From contig NZ_CP023396.1 in NCBI RefSeq assembly GCF_008808095.1, forward strand, positions 1,178,001 through 1,242,000: 64,000 nt of DNA. The letters run 5' to 3'. Positions 10,847 to 23,901 of this stretch are shown here, piece after piece. A program made the position numbers and the translations under genes. The first letter of the stretch is position 1. Every line of letters begins with the position of its first letter. The notes under the pieces were generated by a model that worked only from the letters and a program-made list of their open reading frames with translations, was not told the DNA's origin and did no database searches. This stretch comes from Pseudoalteromonas ruthenica (GTDB taxonomy: Bacteria > Pseudomonadota > Gammaproteobacteria > Enterobacterales > Alteromonadaceae).

Positions 10847-10872
10847 TGGCAACCCCCAAAACTTTCAAACTT

Positions 10873-11190
10873 TTATTCCTGCTCACAACTGCAAAGCAGT
10901 GGATGCTCATGGTCACGGGCGTAGCGGTTAACCTGCTCTGTTTTGGTATGGGCAATATCTGCAGGGTAGATACCGCAAACCGCTTTACCCTCGTGATGGA
11001 CCTTGAGCATCACGTCTGTTGCTCTTTCGCTATCCATATTGAAAAACGTTACTAATACTTCAATAACGAAGTCCATGGGCGTGTAGTCGTCGTTATTTAA
11101 GATTACCTTAAACTTACGCGGTGGCTGCAGCTTCTGCTTTTGCTCGTCACGACTACGCTCTACAACACCTGAATCTTTCATTCCACTCAT
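10873..11190 (-). CDS. clpS: ClpS adaptor protein
   Basis: N-degron recognition adaptor of 105 residues. Family hallmarks are visible: the flexible N-terminal tail (1-25), then [20 protein letters not shown], where the Asn-Asp-Asp segment lines the N-degron pocket, and later [15 protein letters not shown] with the conserved His-Glu-Gly. ClpS delivers proteins bearing N-terminal Leu, Phe, Trp or Tyr to ClpA, encoded directly downstream. Two start codons are possible (11190 and 11181). Neither has a strong ribosome-binding site. Confidence 0.95.
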   Translation of the reverse strand: MSGMKDSGVVERSRDEQKQKLQPPRKFKVILNNDDYTPMDFVIEVLVTFFNMDSERATDVMLKVHHEGKAVCGIYPADIAHTKTEQVNRYARDHEHPLLCSCEQE

Positions 11191-11272
11191 ATCTAAATAT
11201 AGTCTTGTCTCTAGATCTCAAGCAAACCTGAAATCAAAAATAAATAAACTGTTAAAAAAATGCACAAAAAAC

Positions 11273-11300
11273 TTGACTGAATGACCAAATAAACTACAGT
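11273..11300 (+). promoter_or_regulatory. Predicted promoter of cspD
   Basis: TTGACT (11273-11278), 16-bp spacer, TACAGT (11295-11300). Transcription would start near 11307, giving a leader of about 85 nt before the cspD ATG. Confidence 0.55.
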
Positions 11301-11306
11301 CAAACG

Positions 11307-11333
11307 TGGACTGGCTATTCATTCGCCAGTCTA
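11307..11333 (+). promoter_or_regulatory. Hairpin at the 5' end of the cspD leader
   Basis: A 9-bp stem (GACTGGC / GCCAGTC plus a G-U and a U-A pair) with a 9-nt loop lies at the predicted mRNA 5' end. No U-run follows. A role in message stability or temperature sensing is possible, since structured leaders are common for Csp genes, but this is inferred. Confidence 0.45.
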
Positions 11334-11390
11334 ACAAACTATCAGGTTTAGATTAACTAAATTAGTCAACTTATAGAAGGATGTAGAAGT

Positions 11391-11612
11391 ATGGCTTGTG
11401 GAAAAGTCAAATGGTTCAACAACGCCAAAGGGTTCGGTTTTATCCAAGAAGATGGTAGCGAAGAAGATATCTTTGCCCACTATTCCACTATTCAGATGGA
11501 CGGATATAAAACACTGAAAGCTGGCCAAGATGTTACGTTTGAACTGCAACAAGGGCCTAAAGGCCTGCACGCAACCAATATTGCACCAACTGATGGCTCT
11601 GAACCGCTTTAA
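11391..11612 (+). CDS. cspD: Cold-shock-like protein CspD
   Basis: 73-residue cold-shock domain protein with the RNA-binding motifs KGFGFI (RNP1) and DIFAHYST (RNP2). The C-terminal tail after the fold (TNIAPTDGSEPL) and the position opposite clpS-clpA match CspD rather than CspA. E. coli CspD is a stationary-phase inhibitor of replication initiation that binds single-stranded DNA or RNA. AGAAGGATG precedes the start. The stop codon overlaps the ATG of a short downstream frame (TAATG). Confidence 0.92.
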   Translation: MACGKVKWFNNAKGFGFIQEDGSEEDIFAHYSTIQMDGYKTLKAGQDVTFELQQGPKGLHATNIAPTDGSEPL

Positions 11613-11701
11613 TGCGGAAAGACCTAAGTGCTTTTGAGGCGTACGCAGACATTCAACAGTACATCGAAGAGCGGGCTTTGCAGTATTTCGGCTCGCTTTG
11701 A
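11612..11701 (+). CDS. Possible 29-residue ORF coupled to cspD
   Basis: An ATG overlaps the cspD stop as TAATG and opens 29 codons ending TGA at 11701. The predicted peptide starts MRKDLSAFEAYADIQQYIEE and ends RALQYFGSL. It would form an acidic amphipathic helix and uses common codons for this genome. After it the DNA becomes clearly non-coding (pyrimidine runs). The stop-start overlap is typical of translational coupling. I do not recognise the peptide. It could equally be decayed sequence or chance. Confidence 0.35.
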   Translation: MRKDLSAFEAYADIQQYIEERALQYFGSL

Positions 11702-11822
11702 TTTTCCCCCTGACCCCCCCCTCTTTTTTATTTACCGTAAAATTCGTTCATTTGTGTAAACATTACTTGAATTTTTTCTAATCGCCCTAACGTCTAGGTG
11801 AATGGAGCTTTTCTGTTTAGCT

Positions 11823-11845
11823 TGTTACACTGCCATACAGTAACA
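11823..11845 (+). promoter_or_regulatory. Inverted repeat upstream of icd
   Basis: TGTTAC and GTAACA arms are separated by 11 bp, about 70 bp before the icd start. The spacing suits a dimeric regulator. The rest of the 215-bp cspD-icd gap holds pyrimidine runs (a C-run near 11714) and no gene. Confidence 0.3.
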
Positions 11846-11877
11846 GCACGAGTTGGCCGCGCTAAACTAGACTTTAA

Positions 11878-14139
<2,262 letters not shown>

Positions 14140-14157
14140 TCGCCATTAATGCATTGG

Positions 14158-14186
14158 AAGGCACCCATAATGGGTGCCTTTTTTAT
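14158..14186 (+). terminator. Terminator of icd
   Basis: Perfect 10-bp stem AAGGCACCCA / TGGGTGCCTT with a TAA loop followed by TTTT, 18 bases after the icd stop. Confidence 0.93.
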
Positions 14187-14203
14187 TGGAAAAACTAACA
14201 TTG

Positions 14204-14839
14204 ATGAAACAACCACGTGGATTTAAAAGCGCAAGCGGACATGCGCGCACGCGCCCAAAAAAAGCCAGTAGGCCCCCGTTGCCGAAAGAGCAAGTAAAAG
14301 TCGTGCTGTTTAATAAGCCTTTCGATGTGCTGAGCCAATTCACCGACGCTGAAAAACGGCAAACCCTGGCGGATTTTATTCCAATTAAACATGTGTATGC
14401 CGCTGGTCGTCTAGATAGAGACTCTGAAGGCCTGCTACTGCTTACTAACTGCGGTAAGTTACAACATCAACTGGCCAATCCGAAAAAAAACACCTTTAAA
14501 ACCTATTGGGCCCAAGTCGAAGGCGTAGTCAGTAAAGAAGCGCTCGAGGCACTACGAACCGGGGTCGAATTAAAAGATGGTCTGACCCGCCCTGCCAAGG
14601 TAAGTGTGATTGCCGAGCCACCTCACCTTTGGCCTCGTAACCCGCCTATTCGTGAGCGCAAAAGTGTGCCCACTACCTGGCTGCAAATTGCTATCAGTGA
14701 AGGGCGTAACCGCCAAGTAAGGCGCATGACCGCCCATGTGGGCCACCCCACCCTTAGGTTGGTAAGAGCCAGCATAGGTGAGTATCAATTGGGTGAGTTA
14801 CAACCCGGCCAGTATCAGGAACTGCGCCCTTATGCATAA
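14204..14839 (+). CDS. rluE: 23S rRNA pseudouridine(2457) synthase RluE
   Basis: RsuA/RluB/E/F-family pseudouridine synthase, 211 residues. The catalytic Asp lies in [16 protein letters not shown], and the [10 protein letters not shown] motif follows near the C-terminus. The basic N-terminus (residues 1-30) has no S4 domain, which is typical of RluE. The E. coli enzyme modifies U2457 in the peptidyl-transferase region. The ATG at 14204 is chosen because the upstream extension would run into the icd terminator. nudJ begins inside the last codons, as in E. coli. Confidence 0.93.
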   Translation: MKQPRGFKSASGHARTRPKKASRPPLPKEQVKVVLFNKPFDVLSQFTDAEKRQTLADFIPIKHVYAAGRLDRDSEGLLLLTNCGKLQHQLANPKKNTFKTYWAQVEGVVSKEALEALRTGVELKDGLTRPAKVSVIAEPPHLWPRNPPIRERKSVPTTWLQIAISEGRNRQVRRMTAHVGHPTLRLVRASIGEYQLGELQPGQYQELRPYA

Positions 14840-15275
14840 GCCAAATGTCACGGTCGCCATGGTCGTAAAGTGCGCAGAGCGCTATTTACTGGTAGAAGAG
14901 CGCGATAAAAGCACCGGCCAGCGTGTATTGAATCAACCAGCGGGCCATTTGGAAGCGAACGAAAGCTTAATTGCAGCAGCGCAGCGCGAGTTATTGGAAG
15001 AAACAGGGCTCAACCTCGCGCCGCAAGGCCTAGTGGGTATTTACAGTTTACAAGCGCGCAATGGCACCCATTATTTGCGATTTTGCTTTTTTGCTGAGCT
15101 CGATGAAGCAAGTGAAACCGCTCCCCAAGATAGCGATATTATTGCCTGCCACTGGCTGAACAAAGCGCAAATCAAGGAGCAGCCATTGCGTTCGAGCATC
15201 GTGTTAACATGCATTGATGACGCCCAAAACCGCCCTATTTTACCCTTAGAATATCTGCGTCATTGTCAAGACTAA
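14832..15275 (+). CDS. nudJ: Phosphatase NudJ (Nudix hydrolase)
   Basis: 147-residue Nudix hydrolase. The Nudix box is complete: Gly-His-Leu-Glu, then RELLEETGL, with the spacing GX5EX7REXXEEXG. In E. coli NudJ acts on nucleoside di/triphosphates and hydroxymethylpyrimidine pyrophosphate. The start at 14832 overlaps rluE by 8 bp, while the longer frame upstream is not family-like. The rluE-nudJ-mnmA-hflD-purB order is the usual one in enterobacteria and relatives. Confidence 0.92.
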   Translation: MHKPNVTVAMVVKCAERYLLVEERDKSTGQRVLNQPAGHLEANESLIAAAQRELLEETGLNLAPQGLVGIYSLQARNGTHYLRFCFFAELDEASETAPQDSDIIACHWLNKAQIKEQPLRSSIVLTCIDDAQNRPILPLEYLRHCQD

Positions 15276-15289
15276 GCGCGCAGCAGTAC

Positions 15290-15318
15290 TTCAAGCCCTT
15301 ATGTAAGCGTGGTATAAT
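15290..15318 (+). promoter_or_regulatory. Predicted promoter of mnmA
   Basis: TTCAAG (15290-15295), 17-bp spacer, perfect TATAAT (15313-15318), 40 bp upstream of the mnmA start. Confidence 0.65.
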
Positions 15319-15358
15319 CCGCGCCTTAGTAGCAACGTGATAGTTATTTTCAGTTTTT

Positions 15359-16459
15359 ATGACCGATAACAGCCAAATAAAAGTCATCGTCGGCATGTCC
15401 GGCGGTGTAGATTCCTCCGTCTCAGCATACCTGTTAAAAGAGCAAGGCTACCAAGTGGAAGGCTTGTTTATGAAAAACTGGGAAGAAGACGACAATGACG
15501 AATATTGTGCCGCCGCCGAAGATTTAAAAGATGCGGAAATGGTATGTGAAAAGCTGGGAATTGAGCTGCATACGGTCAACTTCGCTGCCGAATACTGGGA
15601 TAACGTGTTTGAGTACTTCTTAGCCGAATACAAGGCAGGACGTACCCCGAACCCAGATATCATGTGTAATAAAGAAATCAAATTTAAAGCCTTTTTAGAA
15701 TTTGCTGCAGAAGCCTTAGGCGCCGACTATATAGCCACAGGTCACTATGTGCGCCGTGAGCAACGCGGTGATAAGTTTGTTATGCTGCGCGGCGAAGACG
15801 ACAATAAAGACCAAAGCTACTTTTTGTATACTTTGAGTCATGAACATATCGCGCAAACCCTCTTCCCGGTCGGTGATATTCCCAAGCCACAAGTGCGTGC
15901 TATCGCTGAGCAACAAGGCCTAGTCACCCATGATAAAAAAGACAGCACTGGTATTTGCTTCATCGGCGAGCGCAAATTTAAAGACTTTCTACAGCGTTAC
16001 TTGCCCGCCCAACCCGGTAACATTGAAGACACCGAAGGTGAAATTGTCGGCGAGCATGAAGGCTTGATGTATCACACCCTAGGACAACGTAAAGGTTTGC
16101 ATATAGGCGGTTTAAAAGAAGGTTCAGGTGAGCCTTGGTATGTGGTTGATAAAGACATTGAGCGCAACGTGCTTATCGTTGGCCAAGGCAAAAATCATCC
16201 ACGGCTATTTAGTAATGGCTTAAACGCCAATCAACTGCATTGGGTTGATCGCATCGGGCCTAAGGGCACGTGCCGACTTACGGTAAAAACCCGCTATCGC
16301 CAACAAGATATCCCCTGCACCGTGGTCGCTGGTGAAGACGGCGTCGCACGCGTGCTTTTTGATGAGCCGCAAAAAGCGGTAACACCCGGTCAATCGGCGG
16401 TCTTTTATGACGGAGATGTGTGCCTAGGTGGCGGCATTATCGACTCGGTGATTAAATAA
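15359..16459 (+). CDS. mnmA: tRNA 2-thiouridylase MnmA
   Basis: Makes the 2-thio group of mnm5s2U34 in tRNA-Lys, -Glu and -Gln using sulfur from the TusE relay. The PP-loop GMSGGVDSS is at residues 12-20. The catalytic cysteine pair is visible as Cys103 ([11 protein letters not shown]) and Cys200 ([10 protein letters not shown]). Length is 366 residues, as usual. hflD follows after one base. trhO in this same window modifies another U34 group, so two wobble-uridine pathways are represented. Confidence 0.97.
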   Translation: MTDNSQIKVIVGMSGGVDSSVSAYLLKEQGYQVEGLFMKNWEEDDNDEYCAAAEDLKDAEMVCEKLGIELHTVNFAAEYWDNVFEYFLAEYKAGRTPNPDIMCNKEIKFKAFLEFAAEALGADYIATGHYVRREQRGDKFVMLRGEDDNKDQSYFLYTLSHEHIAQTLFPVGDIPKPQVRAIAEQQGLVTHDKKDSTGICFIGERKFKDFLQRYLPAQPGNIEDTEGEIVGEHEGLMYHTLGQRKGLHIGGLKEGSGEPWYVVDKDIERNVLIVGQGKNHPRLFSNGLNANQLHWVDRIGPKGTCRLTVKTRYRQQDIPCTVVAGEDGVARVLFDEPQKAVTPGQSAVFYDGDVCLGGGIIDSVIK

Positions 16460-16460
16460 T

Positions 16461-17063
16461 ATGAATGCCAATCAGATCATGGCCCTAGCCGCTATGTGCC
16501 AAGTGGCCATTCAAGTACAAAAGCTCGCGAAGTATGGCCAAGCCCAGCAAAGTGATATCGAACCCCTGCTCAATTCGCTGGTAGTTACCGACCCGGATAA
16601 CGTCGAAGATGTATACGGCTCTCGTCGCGAGCTATACAGCGGCTATCGCGCCCTGGTGGCGCAGCTAAGTGCTGGCACCGAGAAAAATGTCGAACTTGTA
16701 AAATATGTTGGTGGCTTAATTCAGCTCGAGCGCATCTTAGCCTCCAAGCCCGAGGCATTGAATAAGTTGGGTAGTGAAATTCAAACCACTAAAAATAAGC
16801 TGACTCATTTAGAGCTAATGGATGAGTCCATTATTGCCGCTTTTGCCGAGACATATGCGACGGTAATAAGCCCCCTAGGGCAACGTATTCAAGTATTTGG
16901 TCAGCCTCAACTACTCAAACAAAGCAGCACCCAAAACCGTATTCGCGCCCTGCTATTAGCCGGTATTCGCGCGGCGGTGTTGTGGCGACAGTTAGGCGGT
17001 AAACGAAGGCATTTTATTTTTGCCAAGCGCAAGATGTTGACATTGGCCAAAGAACAACTTTAA
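16461..17063 (+). CDS. hflD: High frequency lysogenization protein HflD
   Basis: 200-residue, mostly helical, peripheral membrane protein. Family features include the N-terminal MALAAMCQVAIQVQKLA helix and KYVGGLIQLERIL. E. coli HflD binds phage lambda CII. Its cellular role is not settled. The call rests on sequence plus the conserved mnmA-hflD-purB order, with a 1-bp gap to mnmA. Confidence 0.92.
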   Translation: MNANQIMALAAMCQVAIQVQKLAKYGQAQQSDIEPLLNSLVVTDPDNVEDVYGSRRELYSGYRALVAQLSAGTEKNVELVKYVGGLIQLERILASKPEALNKLGSEIQTTKNKLTHLELMDESIIAAFAETYATVISPLGQRIQVFGQPQLLKQSSTQNRIRALLLAGIRAAVLWRQLGGKRRHFIFAKRKMLTLAKEQL

Positions 17064-17115
17064 ACCCCAGCGCCGCCCCGGTGGCGTACACATAGACATT
17101 ATCGTTCAAACGTAA

Positions 17116-18498
<1,383 letters not shown>

Positions 18499-18519
18499 AT
18501 CCATCTACAGTGATAACAT

Positions 18520-18550
18520 AAAAGCGAAAGGGCTGCCCTTTCGCTTTTTT
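18520..18550 (+). terminator. Terminator of purB
   Basis: Perfect 12-13 bp stem (AAAGCGAAAGGG / CCCTTTCGCTTT), CTG loop, then a T-run. It ends 14 bases before the roxA start. Confidence 0.93.
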
Positions 18551-18563
18551 ATTGGGAGAAACT

Positions 18564-19706
18564 ATGTATAGCTTAACAATCAATGAGCTGACTAAAGAAC
18601 AGTTTTTGCAACACTATTGGCAAAAGAAGCCGCTGCTGATAAAAGCGGGCTTTACTGATTTCAATGACCCACTTTCACCCGAAGAGCTTGCCGGGCTTGC
18701 TATGGAAGAAGGGATTGAATCACGGATTGTCACCAATGATGGCAGTTGGCAATGTCTAAATGGTCCTTTTGAAGACTTTAGCGCCCTTGGCGAGTCTGAC
18801 TCAACCTTGTTGGTGCAGGCGGTGGACCACTGGCATCCTGAGGCAAGTCAATTGCTGGAACCATTTCGATTTATTCCGAACTGGCGTATTGATGACTTAA
18901 TGGTTAGTTACTCTACCCCAGGCGGCGGCGTTGGTCCGCATTTAGATCAGTATGATGTGTTCATTATTCAAGGACAAGGGCAGCGCCATTGGCGCGTTGG
19001 CGAAGTAAATAAGAACCTACGTCAATTCAGTGCTAATAAGGGATTATTACAAGTCGACCCCTTTGAGGCCGTTATTGATGTGCAACTAGAGCCTGGCGAT
19101 ATTCTCTATATTCCCCCGAATGCACCGCACGAAGGCTATGCTGTGGCCCCCTCACTGAACTATTCGGTGGGCTTTCGCGCTCCCAACCAAGTTGATTTAA
19201 TGAGTGCCTTTGCCGATCACCTTATCGATCACGACCTCGGTCAACATCGCTATGGCGACCCAGAACTGGCAATTCGTAGCAGCCAAGGCCAACTTCAAAC
19301 ACACGAGCTCGACACCCTACGCGCGCTAATGCATCAGGTAATCGATGACGATAAGGTGTTTTTGCGCTTTATTGGCGAAACGTTGAGCCAACCTAAACAT
19401 GACAAAGACTTACTCCCTGTTGAACCCGCCATGTGTGCAGATACTATTTGCGACTATGTGAGCGATTATCCGCATTTGTACAAGGCAGGAGGCTTACGAG
19501 CCCTATACATTACTCGCGATAACGCGGTGATATTATTTGTCGAGGGACACAGCTTTTCCCTACCAATTGAGCATCTTGGCGTTATACGAGCCTTGTCTGA
19601 TCAGCAAAGCATCTGCACATCCGAACTTGAGCCTGCGTTAAATTGTTTACTTTTTCGACAAACCTTGTCTACACTGATCAATGAGGGATACTGGTACAGT
19701 GAATAG
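18564..19706 (+). CDS. roxA: 50S ribosomal protein uL16 3-hydroxylase (YcfD/RoxA)
   Basis: JmjC-type Fe(II)/2-oxoglutarate oxygenase that hydroxylates Arg81 of ribosomal protein L16. The iron triad is readable: His126-x-Asp128 (GPHLDQYD) and His189 (PNAPHEGY), nearly at the E. coli numbers. The C-terminal dimerisation/winged-helix part makes up the remainder of the 380 residues. I use the ATG at 18564 with GGGAGAA upstream, not an in-frame TTG 12 bases earlier inside the terminator. A GNAT gene follows 8 bases later. Confidence 0.93.
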   Translation: MYSLTINELTKEQFLQHYWQKKPLLIKAGFTDFNDPLSPEELAGLAMEEGIESRIVTNDGSWQCLNGPFEDFSALGESDSTLLVQAVDHWHPEASQLLEPFRFIPNWRIDDLMVSYSTPGGGVGPHLDQYDVFIIQGQGQRHWRVGEVNKNLRQFSANKGLLQVDPFEAVIDVQLEPGDILYIPPNAPHEGYAVAPSLNYSVGFRAPNQVDLMSAFADHLIDHDLGQHRYGDPELAIRSSQGQLQTHELDTLRALMHQVIDDDKVFLRFIGETLSQPKHDKDLLPVEPAMCADTICDYVSDYPHLYKAGGLRALYITRDNAVILFVEGHSFSLPIEHLGVIRALSDQQSICTSELEPALNCLLFRQTLSTLINEGYWYSE

Positions 19707-19714
19707 GAGGGTAT

Positions 19715-20173
19715 ATGTCCTATCAGATCCACCAAGTCGACTGGGGATCACAAGACAACCCAATAAGGCAAATTCGCGAAAGGGTTTTTGTGTGTGAGCT
19801 GAATATACCAAAGGCCATCGAGTTTGATGGCCGCGATACAACCGCCCTGCACTTTATTGCCTATGCAGATAACGGCGAACCCGTTGCCACTGCGCGGCTA
19901 TGTAAAGATGGCTTACTTGGCCGAATAGCTGTGCTCCCGCCCCATCGAAACCGAGGCATTTACTCGCAAATGCTCACTTTCATACTGAGCAACGCGGCCA
20001 GTAATGGCTTAGAATCGATATGCATTAACTGCTTACTCGATGAAGTCGAGCGCTTTAAGAACAAGGGTTTCTCGCCGTGTGGGTGCGTGTTTATGGAGGC
20101 GGGCATTCCAAGGCAACGCCTGCAATGCCCTATTGCACAATGTGATTCAAGCCCTTTTACGATGGTTCATTAA
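19715..20173 (+). CDS. GNAT family N-acetyltransferase (YjcF/ElaA-like)
   Basis: 152-residue GNAT protein. Motif A for acetyl-CoA binding is seen as GRIAVLPPHRNRGIYSQML (about 69-87). The N-terminal IRQIRERVFVCELNIPKAIEFDGRD is typical of the YjcF/ElaA subgroup. The substrate is unknown. A strong AGGAGG site lies before the start, 8 bp after roxA, so co-transcription is likely. The last 17 bp overlap the end of the convergent DUF4826 gene. Confidence 0.85.
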   Translation: MSYQIHQVDWGSQDNPIRQIRERVFVCELNIPKAIEFDGRDTTALHFIAYADNGEPVATARLCKDGLLGRIAVLPPHRNRGIYSQMLTFILSNAASNGLESICINCLLDEVERFKNKGFSPCGCVFMEAGIPRQRLQCPIAQCDSSPFTMVH

Positions 20174-20579
20174 CCCATAACGCGTCTTTGTCACACAGCT
20201 CATACAAGCCGTGAGCGCGCTTGATTAGCAGTTGTGCAAAGTCGTGTTGGGTTTTATCTAAGTTTTGGCTATTGAGTAGCTGCTCAGCTTGCATTTGCCA
20301 CTGCAACGAGAAATAGCGCATTGCTTCACGTGCGTTGGTGGCTGCTGTAACCTCAACATGATCAGCAGGCAAGCGCCCTGTGATCACCCAATAGGTTTTG
20401 CCGTTTTGCGCTCTAAATTTCCACACTGCACACAAAGGGGCGAGGAATCGACTGTCTTTGTCGACAACCGATTTAGGCATAATGCCCTTCTCTGCTAAGT
20501 GCTTTTGCGCACTTTGGAAACAGTGGCGTTGGAATTCGCGAATTTCTTGTTCTTTTTGCTGTTCTTGTTGTTCTGACAT
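20157..20579 (-). CDS. DUF4826 family protein
   Basis: 140-residue cytoplasmic protein of unknown function. The N-terminus is a Gln/Glu-rich coiled stretch (SEQQEQQKEQEIREFQ). The central part has FLAPLCAVWKF and KTYWVITGRLPADHVEV. I recognise it as the DUF4826 family found in Alteromonadales and relatives. No signal peptide or membrane helix is seen. It lies just upstream of no clear partner; lolE ends 84 bp downstream on the same strand. Confidence 0.7.
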   Translation of the reverse strand: MSEQQEQQKEQEIREFQRHCFQSAQKHLAEKGIMPKSVVDKDSRFLAPLCAVWKFRAQNGKTYWVITGRLPADHVEVTAATNAREAMRYFSLQWQMQAEQLLNSQNLDKTQHDFAQLLIKRAHGLYELCDKDALWVNEPS

Positions 20580-20662
20580 GTTACTACTTTTTTATCTGTT
20601 AACGCTGGCTTCACTTTACGAATTACCACTGCGTGTTGCAAGAGCTATGACGGATTTTGCCG

Positions 20663-21904
20663 TTAATTGCCAAGTACTTTAGCTGGGTCCACTTTGCTGG
20701 CCTGCCAAGCTGGGTATATAGAGGCTAAAACAGTGATGACAAGGGCAATCACAGCAATAGCAACAATATCCTGCCAATGGATTTGCGAAGGTAAAAAGTC
20801 GATAAAGTAGACCCCAGCTAGCTTGTTCTCGCCGATAAAGGCACTCCACCAAGCAAAAAGTTCGGTGATGTTCATGGCTAACAGTACGCCGATAACAATA
20901 CCTACTATAATCGCGAACAGCGCTGACACCACACCTTGCAGTAAAAATGCATGCATAATCACAAAGTCACTGGCCCCCATGGTGCGCAATATAGCGATGG
21001 CGCTTTGTTTTTCTTTTACTTCCATAAACAGCGACGAAACGATGCTAAAGCTCGCCACCGCGATGATCAGAAAGACGCTTAAATACACAATAGTGCGAAC
21101 CATTTGAATGTCCGCATAGAGGCTGCCTTGGGTTCTTATCCAGCTATTGACGTACACATAATCACTGAGCGTACGGCCTATGGCCATTGCCTGAGTTTGC
21201 GCGGCAAAGACATCATGCAGTGTTACTCTTAGCCCTGTGACCTGATGGTCGGCCATTGAAAAAGCCGATTGCAACCTAGACATAGGCAGATAAATCAATT
21301 GCTTATCAAGCGGTCCATGGCTGTTTAGCATGGCCACCACCCGACCTTGTATGCGGATCGGCGCAGACAGTCCTTTGCTTTTATTCGTCACATCACTCAT
21401 TAGCAAAGTGATATCATCACCAATATTAACCGCCAGTTGTTTTGCTAGCTGCTGGCCGATAATAAGGTCATTGCCTGCGAGTTTTGCTAAAGGTTTACCA
21501 TCAATAAACTCATCGGCAATTGATACTTGGCTCTCAAACTCCGGCACAACCCCCCGAAGCTGAGCGGCGGCAAGTTCACCTCGATATTGCGCCATAGCAT
21601 TGGCAGCAACAAAAGGCGCCGCGCTGGCTACCGCATCCTGCTCTGCCAGTTGCTTGCGTTTCGCTTGCCAGTTATCAATAGGGGTATCAGCGGCGACATA
21701 CTCTACATGGGGCACCAAGGCTAGCAGCCGCTCTACCAACTGCTGCTGAAACCCATTAACCACCGAGAGCGCTAATATCAGTACCGCCACACCGAGGATA
21801 ATGCCAAGACTGGAGCTTTTCGCCATAAAGCCCATAAATCCTGAGTGATGCTGAGATTTACGAAATCGCCGCGCAAGTTGGTAGCTTAGCTGTAGGGCAT
21901 TCAT
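20663..21904 (-). CDS. lolE: Lipoprotein-releasing system permease LolE
   Basis: Inner-membrane subunit of LolCDE, which extracts mature lipoproteins from the inner membrane and passes them to LolA. It has the family layout in 413 residues: one membrane helix near 30-50 (GIILGVAVLILALSVV), a large periplasmic domain (about 55-270), then three C-terminal helices within FtsX-like sequence (about 270-410). Third gene of the operon; its ATG overlaps the lolD stop by 4 bp. Confidence 0.93.
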   Translation of the reverse strand: MNALQLSYQLARRFRKSQHHSGFMGFMAKSSSLGIILGVAVLILALSVVNGFQQQLVERLLALVPHVEYVAADTPIDNWQAKRKQLAEQDAVASAAPFVAANAMAQYRGELAAAQLRGVVPEFESQVSIADEFIDGKPLAKLAGNDLIIGQQLAKQLAVNIGDDITLLMSDVTNKSKGLSAPIRIQGRVVAMLNSHGPLDKQLIYLPMSRLQSAFSMADHQVTGLRVTLHDVFAAQTQAMAIGRTLSDYVYVNSWIRTQGSLYADIQMVRTIVYLSVFLIIAVASFSIVSSLFMEVKEKQSAIAILRTMGASDFVIMHAFLLQGVVSALFAIIVGIVIGVLLAMNITELFAWWSAFIGENKLAGVYFIDFLPSQIHWQDIVAIAVIALVITVLASIYPAWQASKVDPAKVLGN

Positions 21905-22599
21905 TGTGCTGTGCCCACCACAGATTCATGAAGCACCCCTTCATCAAGTTCCACCTGGCGACTCAACTTCCCTGCTAACTCCAAGTCATGGGTTACCACC
22001 ACAAAGCTGGTTCCTAAATCTTGTTGTAGCTGAGCAATAAGTTCATAAATACGCTGGGCATTATGTTTGTCTAAATTACCTGTGGGCTCATCGGCCAAGA
22101 CTAAGGCAGGCTCGTTGACGATGGCCCGAGCAATAGCAACTCGTTGGCGCTCTCCGCCGGATAGCTTGGCGGGCTTGTGGCTCAAGCGGTGTGAGAGCCC
22201 TACGCGCTCAAGCATGGCTGCTGCCTTTTGCTGGGCTTGTTTAGCGTTGACCCCAGCGATAAGCAGTGGCATAGCGACATTTTCTAGTGCGGTAAACTCC
22301 ATTAATAGGTGATGAAACTGATAAATAAAACCGAGGTGCTTGTTACGAAATTGGGCCTGTTGCTTACGGCTAAGCGCCGCAACATCGGTATCACAAATAC
22401 GTAATTGGCCGCTACTTGGTACATCTAAGGTGCCAAGAATATGCAGCAAAGTGCTTTTTCCAGACCCAGAGGCGCCAACAATGGCAACACTTTCGCCACG
22501 CTCTAAAGATAAATCGATGCCTCTTAAAACAGTAATCTCTTCTGCTGCATCGGCATATGTTTTGATTAGGCTTTCACAGCGTAATACTGCATTACTCAT
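21901..22599 (-). CDS. lolD: Lipoprotein-releasing system ATP-binding protein LolD
   Basis: ABC ATPase of 232 residues that powers LolCDE. Walker A is GASGSGKST (about 42-50). The ABC signature is [14 protein letters not shown] and Walker B is [10 protein letters not shown]. The LolD-typical [18 protein letters not shown] segment sits at the Q-loop. The gene overlaps lolC by 8 bp and lolE by 4 bp, as expected for subunits made in fixed proportion. Confidence 0.96.
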   Translation of the reverse strand: MSNAVLRCESLIKTYADAAEEITVLRGIDLSLERGESVAIVGASGSGKSTLLHILGTLDVPSSGQLRICDTDVAALSRKQQAQFRNKHLGFIYQFHHLLMEFTALENVAMPLLIAGVNAKQAQQKAAAMLERVGLSHRLSHKPAKLSGGERQRVAIARAIVNEPALVLADEPTGNLDKHNAQRIYELIAQLQQDLGTSFVVVTHDLELAGKLSRQVELDEGVLHESVVGTAQ

Positions 22600-23800
22600 A
22601 TCGTAGAACCTCTGCCGGGCGGACCTGCGCCGCCTTTTTTGCTGGGTATAGCGTTGCTAAAAAGCTCATAAAAATTGCTCCGGCAACAATCGCTAATAAA
22701 TTAATAGAAGATACCACCACGGGCAGCTCCTGCTGCCCTAGAAGTTGGATTCCTATACTCGTTAAAAGGGTATTCAAATTGCTCACCACCAACAGTGCCA
22801 ATACGGCGCCGATAATGCTACCCACTACACCGTTGTACATACCCTGAACCATAAACACGCGAGCCACTTGGCGATAGTTAAGCCCTAATGTTTGCAAAAT
22901 AGCGACTTCACCTTGTTTTTCTCGCACCATCATGGTCAACGACGAAACAATGTTAAACACTGCCACCAATATAATCAGTCCTAGCAGTAGGCTCATAATG
23001 CGCTTTTCCATTGCCACTGCTGAAAACAGGCTTCCCTGACTTTGCCGCCAATCGGTTATGCCTTCACGCTGACCGATGGGTAGTTTACGTAGCACCTCAT
23101 CCACTAAGAAAGGGTCCTTGAGCATCACTTCTAATGGCGCGTGCGCTTGCTCACGGATGCGCATCACGCGTTGTAATGATTCGCCGGAGGTAAATAAGGT
23201 ATGCATATCAAGCTCAGACCCGGTGCGATAGATGGCGTTAATGGTAAACAATCGCTGTGCGGGAATGCGCCCCATGGGGGTATAGGTCGAGACACTGGGA
23301 ATGGTCACGCGCAACGTGTCTCCTAGTCCCACTTGTAAAGAACGAGCAAGGTAACGGCTAATGGCGATGGTGTAGCGCTGGGCAAAAACCTGCCTACTAT
23401 CGCCTACTTCAACATGTTCTGTGACATGCTCAGGAAGCGCTTCATAGGGAGCTTGCAGCAATACACCTTGGATATCGGCGCCGCTTTGCACAATCGCCTG
23501 CGCTTGATGGTAACGGTTGATAGCTTTGACCTCAGGCATTTGCTGCAACCTTGTTTGCAGTGCTTGTTGCTGCGCTTCATTGCGTTGCTGCATATCGATT
23601 TGCAGATGAGGGATCATCGATAACATTGAGCGTTTGAGGTTGTTTTCAAAGCCATCCATCACCGACATAACCGTAAACAAGGCGGTGATCCCTAAGGCGA
23701 TACCAGCGATGGAGAAAAACGACACAAAAGACACAAAGGCACTGCCTTTGGAGAGTCGCGAATATCGCAGGCCAATAAATAAACTGACAGGCTTATACAT
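22592..23800 (-). CDS. lolC: Lipoprotein-releasing system permease LolC
   Basis: First gene of lolCDE. The mature family start MYKPVSLFIGLRYSR is reached from the ATG at 23800, giving 402 residues. A GTG 14 codons upstream is possible, but the extra residues are not family-like. Neither start has a good ribosome-binding site. One N-terminal membrane helix (about 25-50), a periplasmic domain with the LolA-binding hook, and three C-terminal helices are visible. LolC contacts LolA in the E. coli system. Confidence 0.93.
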   Translation of the reverse strand: MYKPVSLFIGLRYSRLSKGSAFVSFVSFFSIAGIALGITALFTVMSVMDGFENNLKRSMLSMIPHLQIDMQQRNEAQQQALQTRLQQMPEVKAINRYHQAQAIVQSGADIQGVLLQAPYEALPEHVTEHVEVGDSRQVFAQRYTIAISRYLARSLQVGLGDTLRVTIPSVSTYTPMGRIPAQRLFTINAIYRTGSELDMHTLFTSGESLQRVMRIREQAHAPLEVMLKDPFLVDEVLRKLPIGQREGITDWRQSQGSLFSAVAMEKRIMSLLLGLIILVAVFNIVSSLTMMVREKQGEVAILQTLGLNYRQVARVFMVQGMYNGVVGSIIGAVLALLVVSNLNTLLTSIGIQLLGQQELPVVVSSINLLAIVAGAIFMSFLATLYPAKKAAQVRPAEVLRYE

Positions 23801-23901
23801 CAACAGGTTAACAGTCCAATTGCAAAGCGATGATGCTAACACAGGGGCCAGCGAATAGGTATCCCAACGCGTCCATCACCTGTGTTTACACAGAGCTGGG
23901 C

